Source: Chinchilla lanigera
Taxonomy: Eukaryota > Chordata > Mammalia > Rodentia > Chinchillidae
NCBI RefSeq assembly: GCF_000276665.1
Contig: NW_004955417.1
Location: forward strand, 27,718,706 to 27,782,705
DNA length: 64,000 bases
Reading direction: 5' to 3'
Of the stretch, positions 48,641 through 60,255 are shown piece after piece. Each line of letters begins with the position of its first letter. Positions within the stretch are counted from its first letter, which is position 1. A program made the translations under genes and the position numbers. The notes below the pieces were generated by a model. That model saw only the letters and a program-made list of their open reading frames with translations, made no database searches and was not told the DNA's origin.

Positions 48641-49959
48641 CTGGAACTTACAAGGTTGGTTTTAAAATTATTCAGTAATCGGTAGGCCCTGGGTACTCGC
48701 CCGTCACAACATTGAGCGGCCTAAGTAGAGCAGATGTTGCCTGCTGTCTGTAGCTGTGTCCCATCTGGGTGTCTGAGCAGTGCCTGTAGACTGAGTGGAG
48801 GACGAGCAGGTGAAGGCTCCCCTCCCCACATTTTTCTTTCTTTGTGTAGTAGTTCTGTGTGACTGTTGGTTTTCTTGAATGAATAAGAGATATTTTCATG
48901 TTTCCTTAATACTATCTTGAAATTAATAGAAGAGAATTAGCTGAAATCATTTTTTTACATCTATGGAAAATGTTTTTATTTTCTTATTTTTTGTTTGAGT
49001 CACTTCATAACTGATTATACTCTAAAGGAGATGATAGGGAAAGAGGGCCAACACTGCTGTCCTAATTTTGACTTCACCAGGGTTAAACTCATCTTTCCCA
49101 GTTAAAGGCCAGAACAAGCGTGTCACCATCTCATCATGCCACGTGTGCATACCACTGCGGGAGTGGACATAGGGCCCGCTTAGGTGTTTGTCCTTTCTAA
49201 GGAGGAGGAGATGTTACGCGAGGGACAGATACAGGAATTCATTTCTAGTTTATCCATAAACCAGTCACATTGTCTCTATAGTAACTATTATTATCAAAGT
49301 CCATTTCAAATAAATAGTCCAAATTTTTGTGTATTTAATGTATTTCATGTTAATATATTTTTGCTTATTAAAAGCAAATGTAAAATTGTTAATGAAAGTG
49401 AAAATTTAAGAATATTTTGTATTTACCATATTAAAACAGTATTAACAACAAAATCCCATTTTCAAATTGTAGTCCTCAGATACCTTTGAAAAGATAAAAA
49501 GGGATATATTCTTGAAAACACTTTTGAAGCAGAATTGCATTTTCTAAATAATTTTTTAATGGTTTTCATTAAAAAATTGGTGTTTTTCTGTTCTCACTGT
49601 CTCTAGACATTGTAGCTGTTGTAGCCATTCTCGTTATAGACTGTATGTTTCTGTTAGCGCACACACCACCGCTGGAACCGTGGGTCAGGTAAACTGTGGC
49701 AGGCTGGGGCACAGCAAACGACGTTTGTGAGTGAAAACCTCATGCTACATATTCAAAATATGTCCTGTGAATTTTAAATTTCCAAACTATAAGCGGATGC
49801 CCTTTAGTAGAGACTAGTAAGTGGAATGAATTTACTGATCATTAGGAAAACCTAAGGGTACGATATACCAGCAACACTTATTCCGAAGCTGTTTGACTAC
49901 CAAGCACAGAGGGCAGGGCTTACAGAACTGAGTGGGACGCACTTTTTCCTCCTGAAGGA

Positions 49960-50090
49960 GCTCGAGTATCTTTATTTTATCTGGAGATACAGAACTACAA
50001 GTAGGTTAAATAATCTGCCCTAAGCTCCATGACTGATAAGCGTGTCAGATCGGGGATGGTTTGTCTCGGGAGCTCTGTAATGCTTGTCTT
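49960..50090 (+). repeat. MIR-like remnant
   Basis: AGGTTAAATAATCTGCCCTA and CTCCATGACTGATAAGCGTG follow the MIR core. Confidence 0.45.
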
Positions 50091-50094
50091 TGGA

Positions 50095-50265
50095 TTGAAC
50101 TTACCAAGTGTTTTCTAGAGGAGCTTTGTAAAAATTACACATTGCAGTGCACGCCTGACTGACTGAATCAGGGTGTCTGAGCGTGCTGCCAAGGGAGCTT
50201 TATTTTATAATTATTCCGATGACCCTAATGCATCCTGAGGTTTAGAAACCACTGTCTTCTCTGAC
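50095..50265 (+). repeat. MER5-like DNA transposon remnant
   Basis: GAGGAGCTTTGTAAAAATTA, GACTGAATCAGGGTGTCTGA, CCAAGGGAGCTTTATTTTAT and GGTTTAGAAACCACTG follow the MER5A (hAT-Charlie) order. Confidence 0.55.
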
Positions 50266-51499
50266 TCTAAAGGTCATTACTTTTTAAACTTTAAATCCTG
50301 CCTTTCTCTCAGAAATCAGTATGTCATGAATCCTAGATTTCCTAAGATAGACTATGCATGAAGAATAAAATAGTGTGTGCAGATAAGTGGAGGCTTAACC
50401 TCGAGCAAGTAGTCATTCATAAGTGCCAACCTGGTCCCTGGCCTAGATTGAACGCTGCCTTTTGTACCTTAATCTACACTGTATAGGAGATGATTAATTC
50501 AGAGAAGTACTGTTTTATGCCAGCGTAGAATGCCTTCATTCTGTTAGTGTTCAGGGATATGGGGTTTTTCACCTGTTGTTAGGATAGTCATTAATAAGAC
50601 TGGGGACAGTGAAGGAGAAGAAGGGAAAGAATATGTGTTCCTAACACGCCAAGTTGAAGCTCGGAGTGTGTGTTCTCACAGAAGCAGCTTCGTAAGTAGA
50701 GATGAAAACTATTAGTGGCCAGTACTGCATAAGCTGTGCTGACTTACGCTAGATGCCTGCGGGCTTCTTGCCGTTAGTGGGAAGGGAGGAGCTGTCTCAG
50801 GCGGCACAGTCTGGCTCAGAGGGCTGGGGGCCTGGGAGGCCGATGTTCTCCAGCTGAGGTGATACTTCAGATGCAGATATTAAAGCATGTTCAGTTTGAG
50901 CCTCTAATTTAATTTTTAAAATTTTACCTCGCAAAGTTTTAAGATGCCATCTGTCATTTTTATTGTATGTTCAAGTAGTTGCTAAAGGTACAAATAATAG
51001 CACATTATCAAATTAACATTTTACAGTAAAACTGTTGCCATTTCTTAAAAAAATACATGGAGCAGAATCTAAAGTTTATCAGCTTGCTAACTTCCATGAG
51101 TGTTACAAATGAAACACCTGAGCAAACTTTTTGGTAGTTATTTTTTTCCTTCTTTCTCCTTGACTTTTTATGTACATTCCACCGTTTCCACAGCATTTTA
51201 TCCACCTCTAATAATTTTTATTTTGATACAAATCACCTAGATTTTTAAAGATAGACTAGGTATGAATATATTTTTAAGACCATCTTTTTAGAGTTTATTC
51301 CAACAAAATATGAACATAAATTGAAACAAACCATTTAGAAAGTTTCAGTGACTACAAGGCTTAGAGTTTTTAAAATTTGTACTGTATTGAGTTTAATTAT
51401 AGTAATTATTAATATACAACTTATTAAATTAACAAACACAAGTTTGGTTAAATTATTAAGTATAAAGTGAAATTTTTACTAGAAACTCACTTTTGTTTA

Positions 51500-51650
51500 T
51501 TTATTATTATTTTCTTTTGTTTTATTGAGTTAGGGTCTTGCTTAGTAATTCAGGTTGGCCTCAAACTCACAATGTTGTTCAGCTTGAGACTTTCTTGTCC
51601 TTCTTGCTTGTCCTGGGATTGCAGGGCGTGTGCCTCCATGCTTTGCTGAA
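51500..51650 (-). mobile_element. B1-like SINE, old
   Basis: A reverse B1 (GAGTTAGGGTCTTGCTTAGT, TGGGATTGCAGGGCGTGTGC) with no clear duplication. Confidence 0.75.
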
Positions 51651-52449
51651 ACTCGTTTCTTAGGGAGTGGATGGGATTGATTTTCTTTCATAGTTGCTCA
51701 GAAATACATGGATAAATATTTCTTATGATAGATTGAGATAGAATTCAGCATCAATTCTCTTATTTTTATAAGTGCAAGTACTGAAGAAATTTGTTCGTAT
51801 TAGTGGCTGTGACAAGAAATTTATAATAATTCATACAGTTCTTTGAACTCCTTCCAAGTTATGTGAAAAAACTATTAATTTGTCATCAAAAATTATTTTA
51901 AATTATATATCAGCTGACCACTAAGTTAGGTTTTCCTTTAATTTGTTCAAAGCAAATAATTAAAAACACTAGGCTCACAAAATATTATTACCCGGTTAGT
52001 TATTCATTCTGTCATTTTCTGGGATTTACACCAAGAAGGCATTACCAGTATTTAACAAATGACTGTTCTTACTACTCTTTCACTTACAGGTACCTTATTT
52101 AAGCCAGTGTACGAAAAAGGAATCAGAAAATGTTAATCTTGGTACACCCCTGACCATTACAAATCATATTGATAGAATTATTTTGCCATTTTATATGACT
52201 TAAATTATTTTTCTAAGTATCTTGGAATCACTTTCAGTTTATAGAAAATATGGAACATACTATCTAAAAACAAAACCAGTCTTTTTGTCAAACCAGTGAG
52301 CCAAATGAAACTTTGTCATTGAGAGTGTCACTTTATTTTTCAATTTAAATAAACATGTTAATATACATTATTTGATAAATCTTAATGCAATTTCATAATG
52401 TAATCCCCTCCCTCCCTCCGGCCTCCTGTCCTCCCTCTTGCCTCGCTGC

Positions 52450-52530
52450 CTTTTTCCCTGTTCTGGGAGTTGAACTGAGGTTCTCTAGCATGCTAGGCAA
52501 GCACTGTACCACAGAGCTACACCCCAGCAT
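52450..52530 (-). mobile_element. ID-like SINE, older form
   Basis: TTCTGGGAGTTGAACTGAGG through ACCACAGAGCTACACCCCAG is a reverse ID, following a C/T-rich tract at about 52407-52445. Confidence 0.75.
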
Positions 52531-53490
52531 TGTAAGGTGGGTTTCTTAATGTGACACACGCTGTGTATGAGTGGCCCTGATTTATTCATGTGTTACTTAA
52601 AAATTAATGCTGTATATTAATATTTTACTAATTCTTTTTTTAATGGTAGGTAATATCTGACATTCCAATCAGTGCTCAACATTTTGAGAACGGTTTATGA
52701 CTACAAGCATTTTCAATTTAGAGTTTAAAGATGCAGGTATTATCCATAACTTTATTTCCTGTGAATACGTCCTAAGTCACCTCCATCCATGGAATATGTT
52801 GCTGAGTAAAGCCACACTTGAATATGAGCATTTGCCGTTTGGAAATCTGCACCAGTTAATTCCTGACCCTGTCTCTTGTATGTGTCGTAATTTCATCAGC
52901 TGTGCTGCTTTCATTATGATTGGGAGTGACGGGAAACATCTACAGATAATGAGATTGTAAGTGATATCATCAGTCTACTACAGTTTTTGTGACATTGACT
53001 GAACAATGCCTCCTGCAATCTTATGAACTCTACAGGTACCATGGTGTTTTTATAAGATTCTAATACAGTACACTGATGGAATCACCAGCTAGTGTCCTCT
53101 AGCAATTAACTTTTGAAGCAGGAATAATAACTGTTTTTATTGTAGAAGGTCTCCTGAGTTTAAAAGTGAGCATTTTTTTTTTCTTTTTAGTGAGCAATAT
53201 TAATTTGTAAAAGTTTTTCAGACCTAGTCTTCACTGACTGAAAGCTGCTAATCCTCTCAGTTTCCTGCGTGTAGAATTGATAGCTTTGTTGAGGGTCTGA
53301 ATGTTCTTCAAGTAAATGGTGCTTCAGGAGAGCTGGTTTCCTACTGTTTGACCACAGATGTCTCTAGAACAGAGTCTCAGCGACTCTCTGCAGCTACGCG
53401 TTCTTTCACAGGAAGAGTCACATTCTCAAAAGCCATCCACTCAGGCGTTTTCTCGGATGTTCTCATGTCTTCCTTGTTAACTCTGTGTGG

Positions 53491-53700
53491 ATTTTTAAAA
53501 AATTTTATTTTAAAGAGAAAAGAGCAAAAACAAAGACAGAAACAAAACAACACAAAAACAATAAAAATGATACAGAATTTCAAAACAAGATGACAGGAAA
53601 CCAACAATGGTTGCTGTATTACATATTGTTATCTTCAAAGTAGTTACCCAGATTACCAGACATAAGTATGCAAGATTGATCAAACAAATTGCAAATTACC
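53491..53700. repeat. Unclassified interspersed repeat, copy B
   Basis: This is the same unnamed element as 14681-14895, in the same orientation and about 39 kb away. The start (TTTTTAAAAAATTTTATTTT) is shared, which suggests a true element end and not a random match. Confidence 0.6.
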
Positions 53701-54423
53701 AAATAGCACTAATTTATTATCAGATCGTATATCACAAACAGACTTTTGAAGGTGTGAGCTATCTTTTTTGTAATTATTTTTATAAATCACATGAGTTAAA
53801 AATGATAATCTCAGTTGTTCCTTACCCTCAGATTATGTTTTTCCAGTATTACTGTAATCAGAATTAAGCTCTTGCTGTGCTTTTCTTTAAAATTTGTTTG
53901 AGTCCTGGGTATATAAATATAGCATTTCTTCTGTTCTCTAAGCGAAGAAGAAAATTCTACACATTTAGTAACCTAGTATTAGTGTTAACTGTTGATACAA
54001 CATCATTTAAATCTACAAGTGCACTGTATTTTGAGGTTGTCTTATGTGCACTGAATTGATTAAATACTTAAAGCATAGTACAAGTAGCTTACTTGAGAGG
54101 TGCTACACTTACTTGAGACAAACTTCAATGTATCTCACATGATTTTTAGTAACTGGTTAAGTCCTTTGTTGGGGAGAAGGAGTGTGGCATATTTGTTTTT
54201 CAGTATAAACTCATTTCTGTGTGTGATACTCTTGACAATATATAATTACACTTCTGACAATGACTCTAAATACAGGCTGGTTTTTAAAAACATACCAATG
54301 AAGTATTAATGAAATGTAAATGGTGACCAGAGATCTCTATACAGTGTATCGTATTTCAGACTTACTACAGAAAGCTGATACCAAAACAGTGTGATATTAT
54401 TGTAAAGGCTCGTATGTAGATCA

Positions 54424-54575
54424 GTGGAGGGGATGGGGAGTCCAGAAGTAAAGCTGTATGTCTCATCAGCTGACTTCCAGCAAAGGTACCAATACCATCA
54501 GAGGGGTAGTCCTTTCAGCAAAGGACACGGGAACAGCTGGACAGCCACATGCGAAGCAGTGAAACTGATAACCAT
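54424..54575 (+). mobile_element. Sense L1 ORF2 fragment (host of later insertions)
   Basis: AGTCCTTTCAGCAAAGGACA and GAACAGCTGGACAGCCACAT match sense L1 ORF2 near its 3' end. The expected continuation resumes near 55900 (TTAGACCC) and at 56342-56620, so later elements split it. Confidence 0.6.
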
Positions 54576-54935
54576 TCTGTGTGGACGAGATCAAATCTCA
54601 GTGTTGTTCTCATTTGCATTTCTCTGTTACCCAGGGATGTTGAGCATTTCTTTGTGTATTTACACTGCTTCTGAGAAGTGTCTATTCATTTCAGTTGTCC
54701 ATGTTCTAACGGGGTCTTCTATTTTGGGAAGTCTAATTTTTTTGAGTTCTTTATATATTCTAGACATTAGTCATCTGTCCAAGGAACAGCTGGCAATGTG
54801 AACCCATAATGTTCAGCAAAATGACTCAGGCACACAAGCTTAAATATTGCAAGATTACTCAAACTCAAAACAGAAAGTGCAAAGTAAAAGATAAATAATA
54901 GGAAACAGGGAGATAGATCTTTTGCAGAAGGGAGC

Positions 54936-55043
54936 GGGGCTGGGCATGGTGGTGCACGCTTGTAATCCCAGACTTGGGAGACTGAAGTAAGAGTGTCACT
55001 GAGTTCAAGGTCTGCTTGAACTACATAGTGAGGCCCCATTTTA
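54936..55043 (+). mobile_element. B1-like SINE
   Basis: A sense B1 (GGGGCTGGGCATGGTGGTGC to CTACATAGTGAGGCCCC), itself split near its tail by an ID element. Confidence 0.85.
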
Positions 55044-55162
55044 TTCTTTTTTATTTTTAAAATTTTTTAAATTTTTTGGTTTTTCTCCGGTACCAGGAAC
55101 CGAACTCACGACCTTGCACTTGCCAGGCAGGCGCTTTTGCCACTGAGCTAAATCCCCAGCCC
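55044..55162 (-). mobile_element. Young ID SINE inserted into B1
   Basis: A reverse ID with a perfect 12-bp duplication, GGCCCCATTTTA, at 55032-55043 and 55163-55174. Confidence 0.93.
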
Positions 55163-55909
55163 GGCCCCATTTTAAAAACAACAGAAATCCATAAAAGGAA
55201 GAGGAATCAAGAGATGGAGGAGGGCAGGGCATGAAAAAGAGGGTTAAGATGTGTTGTGTGCATGTACCTAGGGTTAATAATACCCCTTAGTTATTGTGGG
55301 TTGATCAGATTCACAATCTCCCAAATGAATGTACAGTGAAGGCTAAATAAAAGGCACATGGAGTGGTTTCAGGGTACCAGGAGGATAAAAACCCTCTCAC
55401 AGAATTTGAGATTCTCTCCAGGCTAAGACGAAGACCTTCTCTGGGTGGCCCATATGTATTTAGTTATCAGAAGAAGGGAGGGGAATCCTCAAGAAGGGCA
55501 GAACCGCATAAATATGTCTCCAAGTAAGGTGTAAGGTTAACCCACCCAGGAGTGAGGTGCCTGCGGCTACAGCCTTTATGTAGTGGAGGTTGGATCCAGG
55601 TGCCCTTGGCTGTGACCTTGTCTTACCCTTTGAGGCTTCACAGCTTCACCCACCATTACGGGGTCTCAGTAGGGGTCAGTGACTCACAGAGGTTCACTTG
55701 CTATGAGTCTGCTGCCCGTCTCCAGACAAGAAGCCTGCATTTGGACAGACTCACAAGTAAACATGGAAAGTTAACTGGTTAATGTAAGTCCTGCTCAGAG
55801 CTGCTTCGTAGTGGACTCCGTCATGTACCAGCTCCCCATGATGAATGTAATCATTATGTACTGCAAACATACACTACCAAAAATAAAAACTAAGAGAGAG
55901 ATTAGACCC

Positions 55910-56341
55910 TGTTATGGCTTATATCTAGATGTCCCCAAAGCCTCACGGGGTCATAGGTAGAGCTCTTTAGAGGCATCTGGCTCTAGGATGTGAGATGCTG
56001 GGATCAGCAGTGTGACGTCGGGATTGACCCATGGTGTGATGCTAGGATTAAGGGTGCGAGTGCTACTCACCCTGAAGGCAAGTAGCCCGGATAAATTAAA
56101 TTATAAGAGACAGAGAAATGGCTGCTGTTGTCACTTGTCATTTGCTGCTTGCTACTTTTGTTGCCATCTGCCCACCGTGAACTGTTTCTCCTCTCTGATG
56201 CCTCCCTGCCAGGCCACCCTGCCTTGGAGCCAGCCAATTATGGGCTGAAGCCTCCACAAACTGTGAGCTAAATAAACTTTTCCTCCTTTAACTTTGGGTG
56301 TCAGGTATTTTCTCTCAGCAACAAGAAAAGTAACTAAGACA
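55910..56341 (+). mobile_element. Solo LTR, MaLR-like family (copy 3)
   Basis: A 432-bp element runs from TGTTATGGC to AAGACA, flanked by a perfect 5-bp duplication, GACCC, at 55905-55909 and 56342-56346. A polyadenylation signal, AATAAA, lies at 56271-56276. Internal blocks such as CCTCCACAAACTGTGAGCTA are shared with the minus-strand copies at 14222 and 24562. It has no retroviral genes. Confidence 0.9.
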
Positions 56342-56620
56342 GACCCCTAACTTATGCCATATGTAAAAGTTAATTCATTGTAAATCAACGACTTTGATGT
56401 GAAAGCTATAATTCTGAAAATCTTAAAAATGGGAATAAATCTTCATGACCTTGGTTTATGCAACCATTTCCTGTACTTGACACTAAAAGAATAAGCAACT
56501 GAAGAAAAAAGTAAATTGGATTTTGCCAAAATTTAAAACTTTTTATACAAGAAAGAATATTTTTAGAAAATGAAAAGGTAATTAATAGAATGGGAAAACA
56601 TTGCAAATTATGTGTCTGAG
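56342..56620 (+). mobile_element. Sense L1 ORF2 fragment (continuation)
   Basis: AAGTTAATTCATTGTAAATC, GAAAGCTATAATTCTGAAAA and GGGAAAACATTGCAAATTAT are sense L1 ORF2. It continues the fragment at 54424 across the later insertions. Confidence 0.6.
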
Positions 56621-56624
56621 CCAG

Positions 56625-56770
56625 GCATAGTGTTGGGTGCCTCTAATCCCACCTGTTCTGGAGACTGAGGCAAGAGGGACAGAAGTGTGAGCCAGCCTGG
56701 ACGGCTTAACTAGACCCTACCTTAAAATGAAGACTAGAAAGTGATTGGGGTTGCATATACCTGATCTTTA
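56625..56770 (+). mobile_element. Dimeric B1+ID SINE, old
   Basis: A sense B1 (GCCAGGCATAGTGTTGGGTG, CTGGAGACTGAGGCAAGAGG) is followed by a short ID piece (GTGATTGGGGTTGCATATAC). Confidence 0.75.
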
Positions 56771-56959
56771 GAGAAAATGCATTTCATAATAATACTTGAA
56801 TTTGGAAAGCTCTTAAATGTTACTTTATTTTTAACCTAAAGACAGTTTTGTGAAACTTGATTGTAGAACTTTGCAAAGCAAACGTTTTAAAGAAAGTAGT
56901 TCTGTTGCAAATCTACAGTTTATATGCAAATTTATTCTTTCATTGGACGCATCTTGGTG

Positions 56960-57420
56960 GATCTCAGGCATTGGGGAGTTGGCAGTGAACCAAAACAGAT
57001 AAACATCTCTTACGTTCCTGCAAGGTGTATTCTAGTTAGGGTGCACGCAACAACTGAGACGATTGTTAGTGTGTAAGTGTCTGGAGAAAACGAAAATCAA
57101 AGCTCTTAATTTGGGGTGATATTAGAGTTGTAATTCGGGCGACCTTGAATAGTGACAGTTGCGTGTGACAGGGATGAGCGAGTTGGCGGCGTGTGTGTTT
57201 AGGGGAAGCGCAGTGCAGTCTGAGGTCACAGCAAGGGCACGGGAGTATCTTCAGCGTGTCGGAGGGACAGCGGTGACGTCTGTGGCTGGGCCGGGGAACG
57301 TGCCCTGGAGGAGACAGCCGGGGAATGGTAACTGCCCACGTTACAGGAGTGGTTGTCGGGCAACGTTTGCATCACAGTAAGGACTCCGGTACGTCATCCC
57401 GAGCAGTGCAGGGAGTACCA
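56960..57420 (+). repeat. L2-like remnant, GC-enriched
   Basis: GGCAGTGAACCAAAACAGAT, CCTGCAAGGTGTATTCTAGT, AGTGACAGTTGCGTGTGACA and GGTCACAGCAAGGGCACGGG follow a common ancient mammalian LINE order, which I take to be L2. The copy is unusually rich in CpG for so old a repeat. Confidence 0.45.
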
Positions 57421-58020
57421 GATGCTCTCACCGAAAGAGGGAAAAGCAGATTAACTCTGTATTCGTGTGCCGCGAAGCCGCCGAGGCAGGCTGGACAGAG
57501 TGCGACAGCACAGACTAGTGGGGAAACTCTGTCACTGCAGGAAGGGCCTGCCGCCCTAATCCGAGGCAAACCCGCCTTAGCAGGGGTCTTTCCTTTGGAA
57601 TTAGAGAAGTGTAAGCTTAAAATGCAATTCGGAATTAAAATTAGATTTCAGAGGTATATATTATAGAGGCAGCAATTAATCTGTTTGACAATAATATGTA
57701 ATTAAATGCTTCTTAATGGACAAATTACTTTGATTTTTTTCCTATGCTGTTGTTAAAATTTCAGTTAGAACAGGAAATTTATAAAATGAATTGCTGTCCT
57801 GATGAGACTAAAATGCAGACTACGTTCAGCTCTGTCGGGAGAGCGTCGCTCAGAGGCAGAGCCGCGCTCGGCAGCGTGCATCAACAACAGAAAGCCCCTC
57901 TCCGGCTACCTTTGCTGCGACCGCCCCACTCCCATCGCAGTCCGCAGGAAACTCTGGGGTCAGCTGTACGGGATTTGGACAGCTATTTTAGTACGAAAAT
58001 TCATTAATTAGTTCTCAGCT
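57421..58020. other. GC- and CpG-rich non-repeat stretch
   Basis: Two CpG-rich blocks (57421-57570 and 57825-57965) lie in AT-rich surroundings. Overlapping frames of 69 and 87 codons at 57744-58011 are open, with no recognisable domain or splice context. I do not call a gene. Confidence 0.4.
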
Positions 58021-59605
58021 AATATATTTATGTTAGGGAGACACTTGTCTGCGGTACCATGAAATATTTTCATTAGTTTAATTGGCGTTTATTGGTTGCT
58101 AGTTTTACATTCCTAATTATACATAATCATTTATTTCATTTTTTAAATCGTTTAAAAATTTGAAGTACTTCAGATCTGCCAAAAGTTTAGAGAAAAATAT
58201 CAATTACATAGTTTTCAAACATTTTGTCACATTTGTTTTGTATTTTCTTTTTTATTAGAGAATAATCATCCTGAATGTCTACCATCCCGTGCATGGTATT
58301 ATTTGTATAGTTTAGCTTTATACATGTATAGTCCTAAGCTGTATACATTATTTCACAAGATTTTTAACTTTATATCATGGTATCTATCTATCTAAAATGT
58401 AGTACTATACTACTGCTGTGTAGTGCTGTTTAACTCAAAATTTAGATTTATCTAAGTGTAATTCATTCATCTTGACTGTTGAATATAAAATAATACTGTT
58501 CCACGAATATGTAACAGCTTATTCATGTTCACTTTTAGGTTATCTAAATTTCTTTGTAATGGAAAGGTGCTCAGTGAGTTTCTCTGTTCGTTCCTTGTCA
58601 TGCTTGCTTGAGAACTCCTCCAGGGTAGAAGTAAGTTTTCTGGGTTATATATTCCAGTTGCACTGGAGTAAAATTTCTTCCAGATTGTGGCATCTGTTTC
58701 TATCTTATTATTTTACCATTCAGAAGTATTTAAAAAACTCTTAATATAGTAGAATTTATTATTTTGAAAAATAGTTTCTGATTTTGGTATTGGGGTTAAG
58801 AAATCATTTCCCCCTGATTCCCTGAGGATTTTCTTGATACTTTTGGAGTTTTATTTTTCATATTTTAGGGATTAATTCATTTCGAATGGATTTTTGTGTA
58901 TGACGTGAAATGGGAATCTGTTTTTCCTGAAACAAGACAGCAGTTGTCCCGGACATGGGAATGGAATAGTGTATCTTTCCTCCCCTGATTTGTGGAGTCA
59001 GCTTCGACATGTTTGAGAGTCTGCTTTAGAGTCTTCGTTAGCTTCACACTGTAGTTCGCATTTCTCTGCTAATACCGCACAGTCCTCATTTCTGTCACTT
59101 TGTAATAAATAGGTCATTTACCTTAAACTTAATTCTCTTCAGAATTCTCTTCATTTTCCTTATTGATGCCCTTTTTTCATTTTACAGTCAGCTTGATAAA
59201 ATCCATGGAAAACATGGTAGAAGTTTTGATTAAAATTTCTTTGAACTTTATAGATTTAATTTGGGTAGACTGACATCGTGGGGTCTTTCCCTCCCAAATA
59301 GTATATTTGTCCACTTACATGAATTCTCTTTTGTGTCTCTTGATATAGTTTTATAGTTTCTAGTTGGCAAATCTTGCTTTATTTCCTATTCTTTTTAGGT
59401 TTATTTGCAGAATGCTTGTGTATTTTTTTGTAACAAGTATTTTTAAGAATTTTATATAACATTTTGTAATTAGTTATTGATGAGGTATAGAAATACTGTT
59501 TCTTTGGTGTGTCTTTAGTCTAGGAAACTCACTGAGCTCTCTTACTGCTTTTAAGTTTAGGCTATAGATTTTCTTGAATTTTTCTATCCTAATCAAATGT
59601 TTTCT

Positions 59606-59671
59606 TCTCTTCTCTCTCTCTCTCCCTCCCTCCCTTCGTCCTTCCTTCTTCTTTTTTTTTTTTTTTTTTTT
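59606..59671. repeat. C/T then T-rich tract
   Basis: (CT)n followed by (CCCT)n and a long T-run that forms the tail of the adjoining B1. Confidence 0.9.
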
Positions 59672-59825
59672 TCTGTTGTTTTCTTTTAAGACGAGAGTCC
59701 TGCTCTGTAATTCAGGCTGGCCTGGAACTCCCTATGTAGCCCAGGCTGGCCTCAAACTCACAATGATCTTCCTACTTCAGTCTCTTGAGTGCTGGGACTA
59801 TAGGTGTGTGTCATCATGCCCGGCT
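59650..59825 (-). mobile_element. B1-like SINE
   Basis: A reverse B1 (TAATTCAGGCTGGCCTGGAA, GTGCTGGGACTATAGGTGTG). Confidence 0.9.
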
Positions 59826-59913
59826 GTAGGTTTTTGTTGTTTTGTTGTTTATTTGTTTTTTTTTTTTGAAATGGTTTTCCTAATAGGTGAGTGTTGAGAT
59901 AAGGGCAGTTTAT

Positions 59914-59955
59914 TGTGTGTGTGTGTGGGGTGTGTGTGGGGTGTGTGTGTGTGTG
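59914..59955. repeat. (TG)n microsatellite
   Basis: A TG run broken twice by GGGG. Confidence 0.93.
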
Positions 59956-60255
59956 AGTGACTTAATATGCAAATACCTCCAAGGTGGTTTTGAATAGAAG
60001 TGGTATCCTGGGAATCCTTAGCTTATTTCTGACTTTAGTGTCTTCACTTTTCATCCTTAAATCTTTTGTCTGTCTTTTCTATACATTTCCTAATGAATTT
60101 TACATTTTCTGAATTCTGAATGATTTTTCTGTACCTATTAATGACCTTTTCTCCATTTTAATCTATTAATATTGTCAACTACATTAATATATTTTCTCAA
60201 ATTGAACTATTCTTGCATTTTTGATGTGATTCCTCCTCTTTTGTCATGATAGTTT

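Larger units (their letters stand above)
54580..55895. mobile_element. L1 insertion with inverted 5' part
   Basis: 54580-54785 reads as antisense L1 ORF2 (CATTTGCATTTCTCTGTTAC, ACATTAGTCATCTGTCC). From about 54797 the same family continues in sense (CCCATAATGTTCAGCAAAAT) and reaches an L1 3' end at 55840-55890 (CCCCATGATGAATGTAATCA). This matches twin-primed L1 insertion. The middle part (55270-55790) is not recognised. Confidence 0.5.
58240..60255 (-). mobile_element. Antisense L1, truncated by the gap
   Basis: The 3' UTR-like part is at 58240-58700 and ORF2 at about 58780-60255 (GGGATTAATTCATTTCGAAT, TTGAACTATTCTTGCATTTT). A B1 element (59650-59825) and a TG repeat interrupt it. Confidence 0.65.

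Noticed and set aside
54424..54801. 125-codon frame
   Set aside because: It spans two opposite-orientation L1 pieces and cannot be a real gene.
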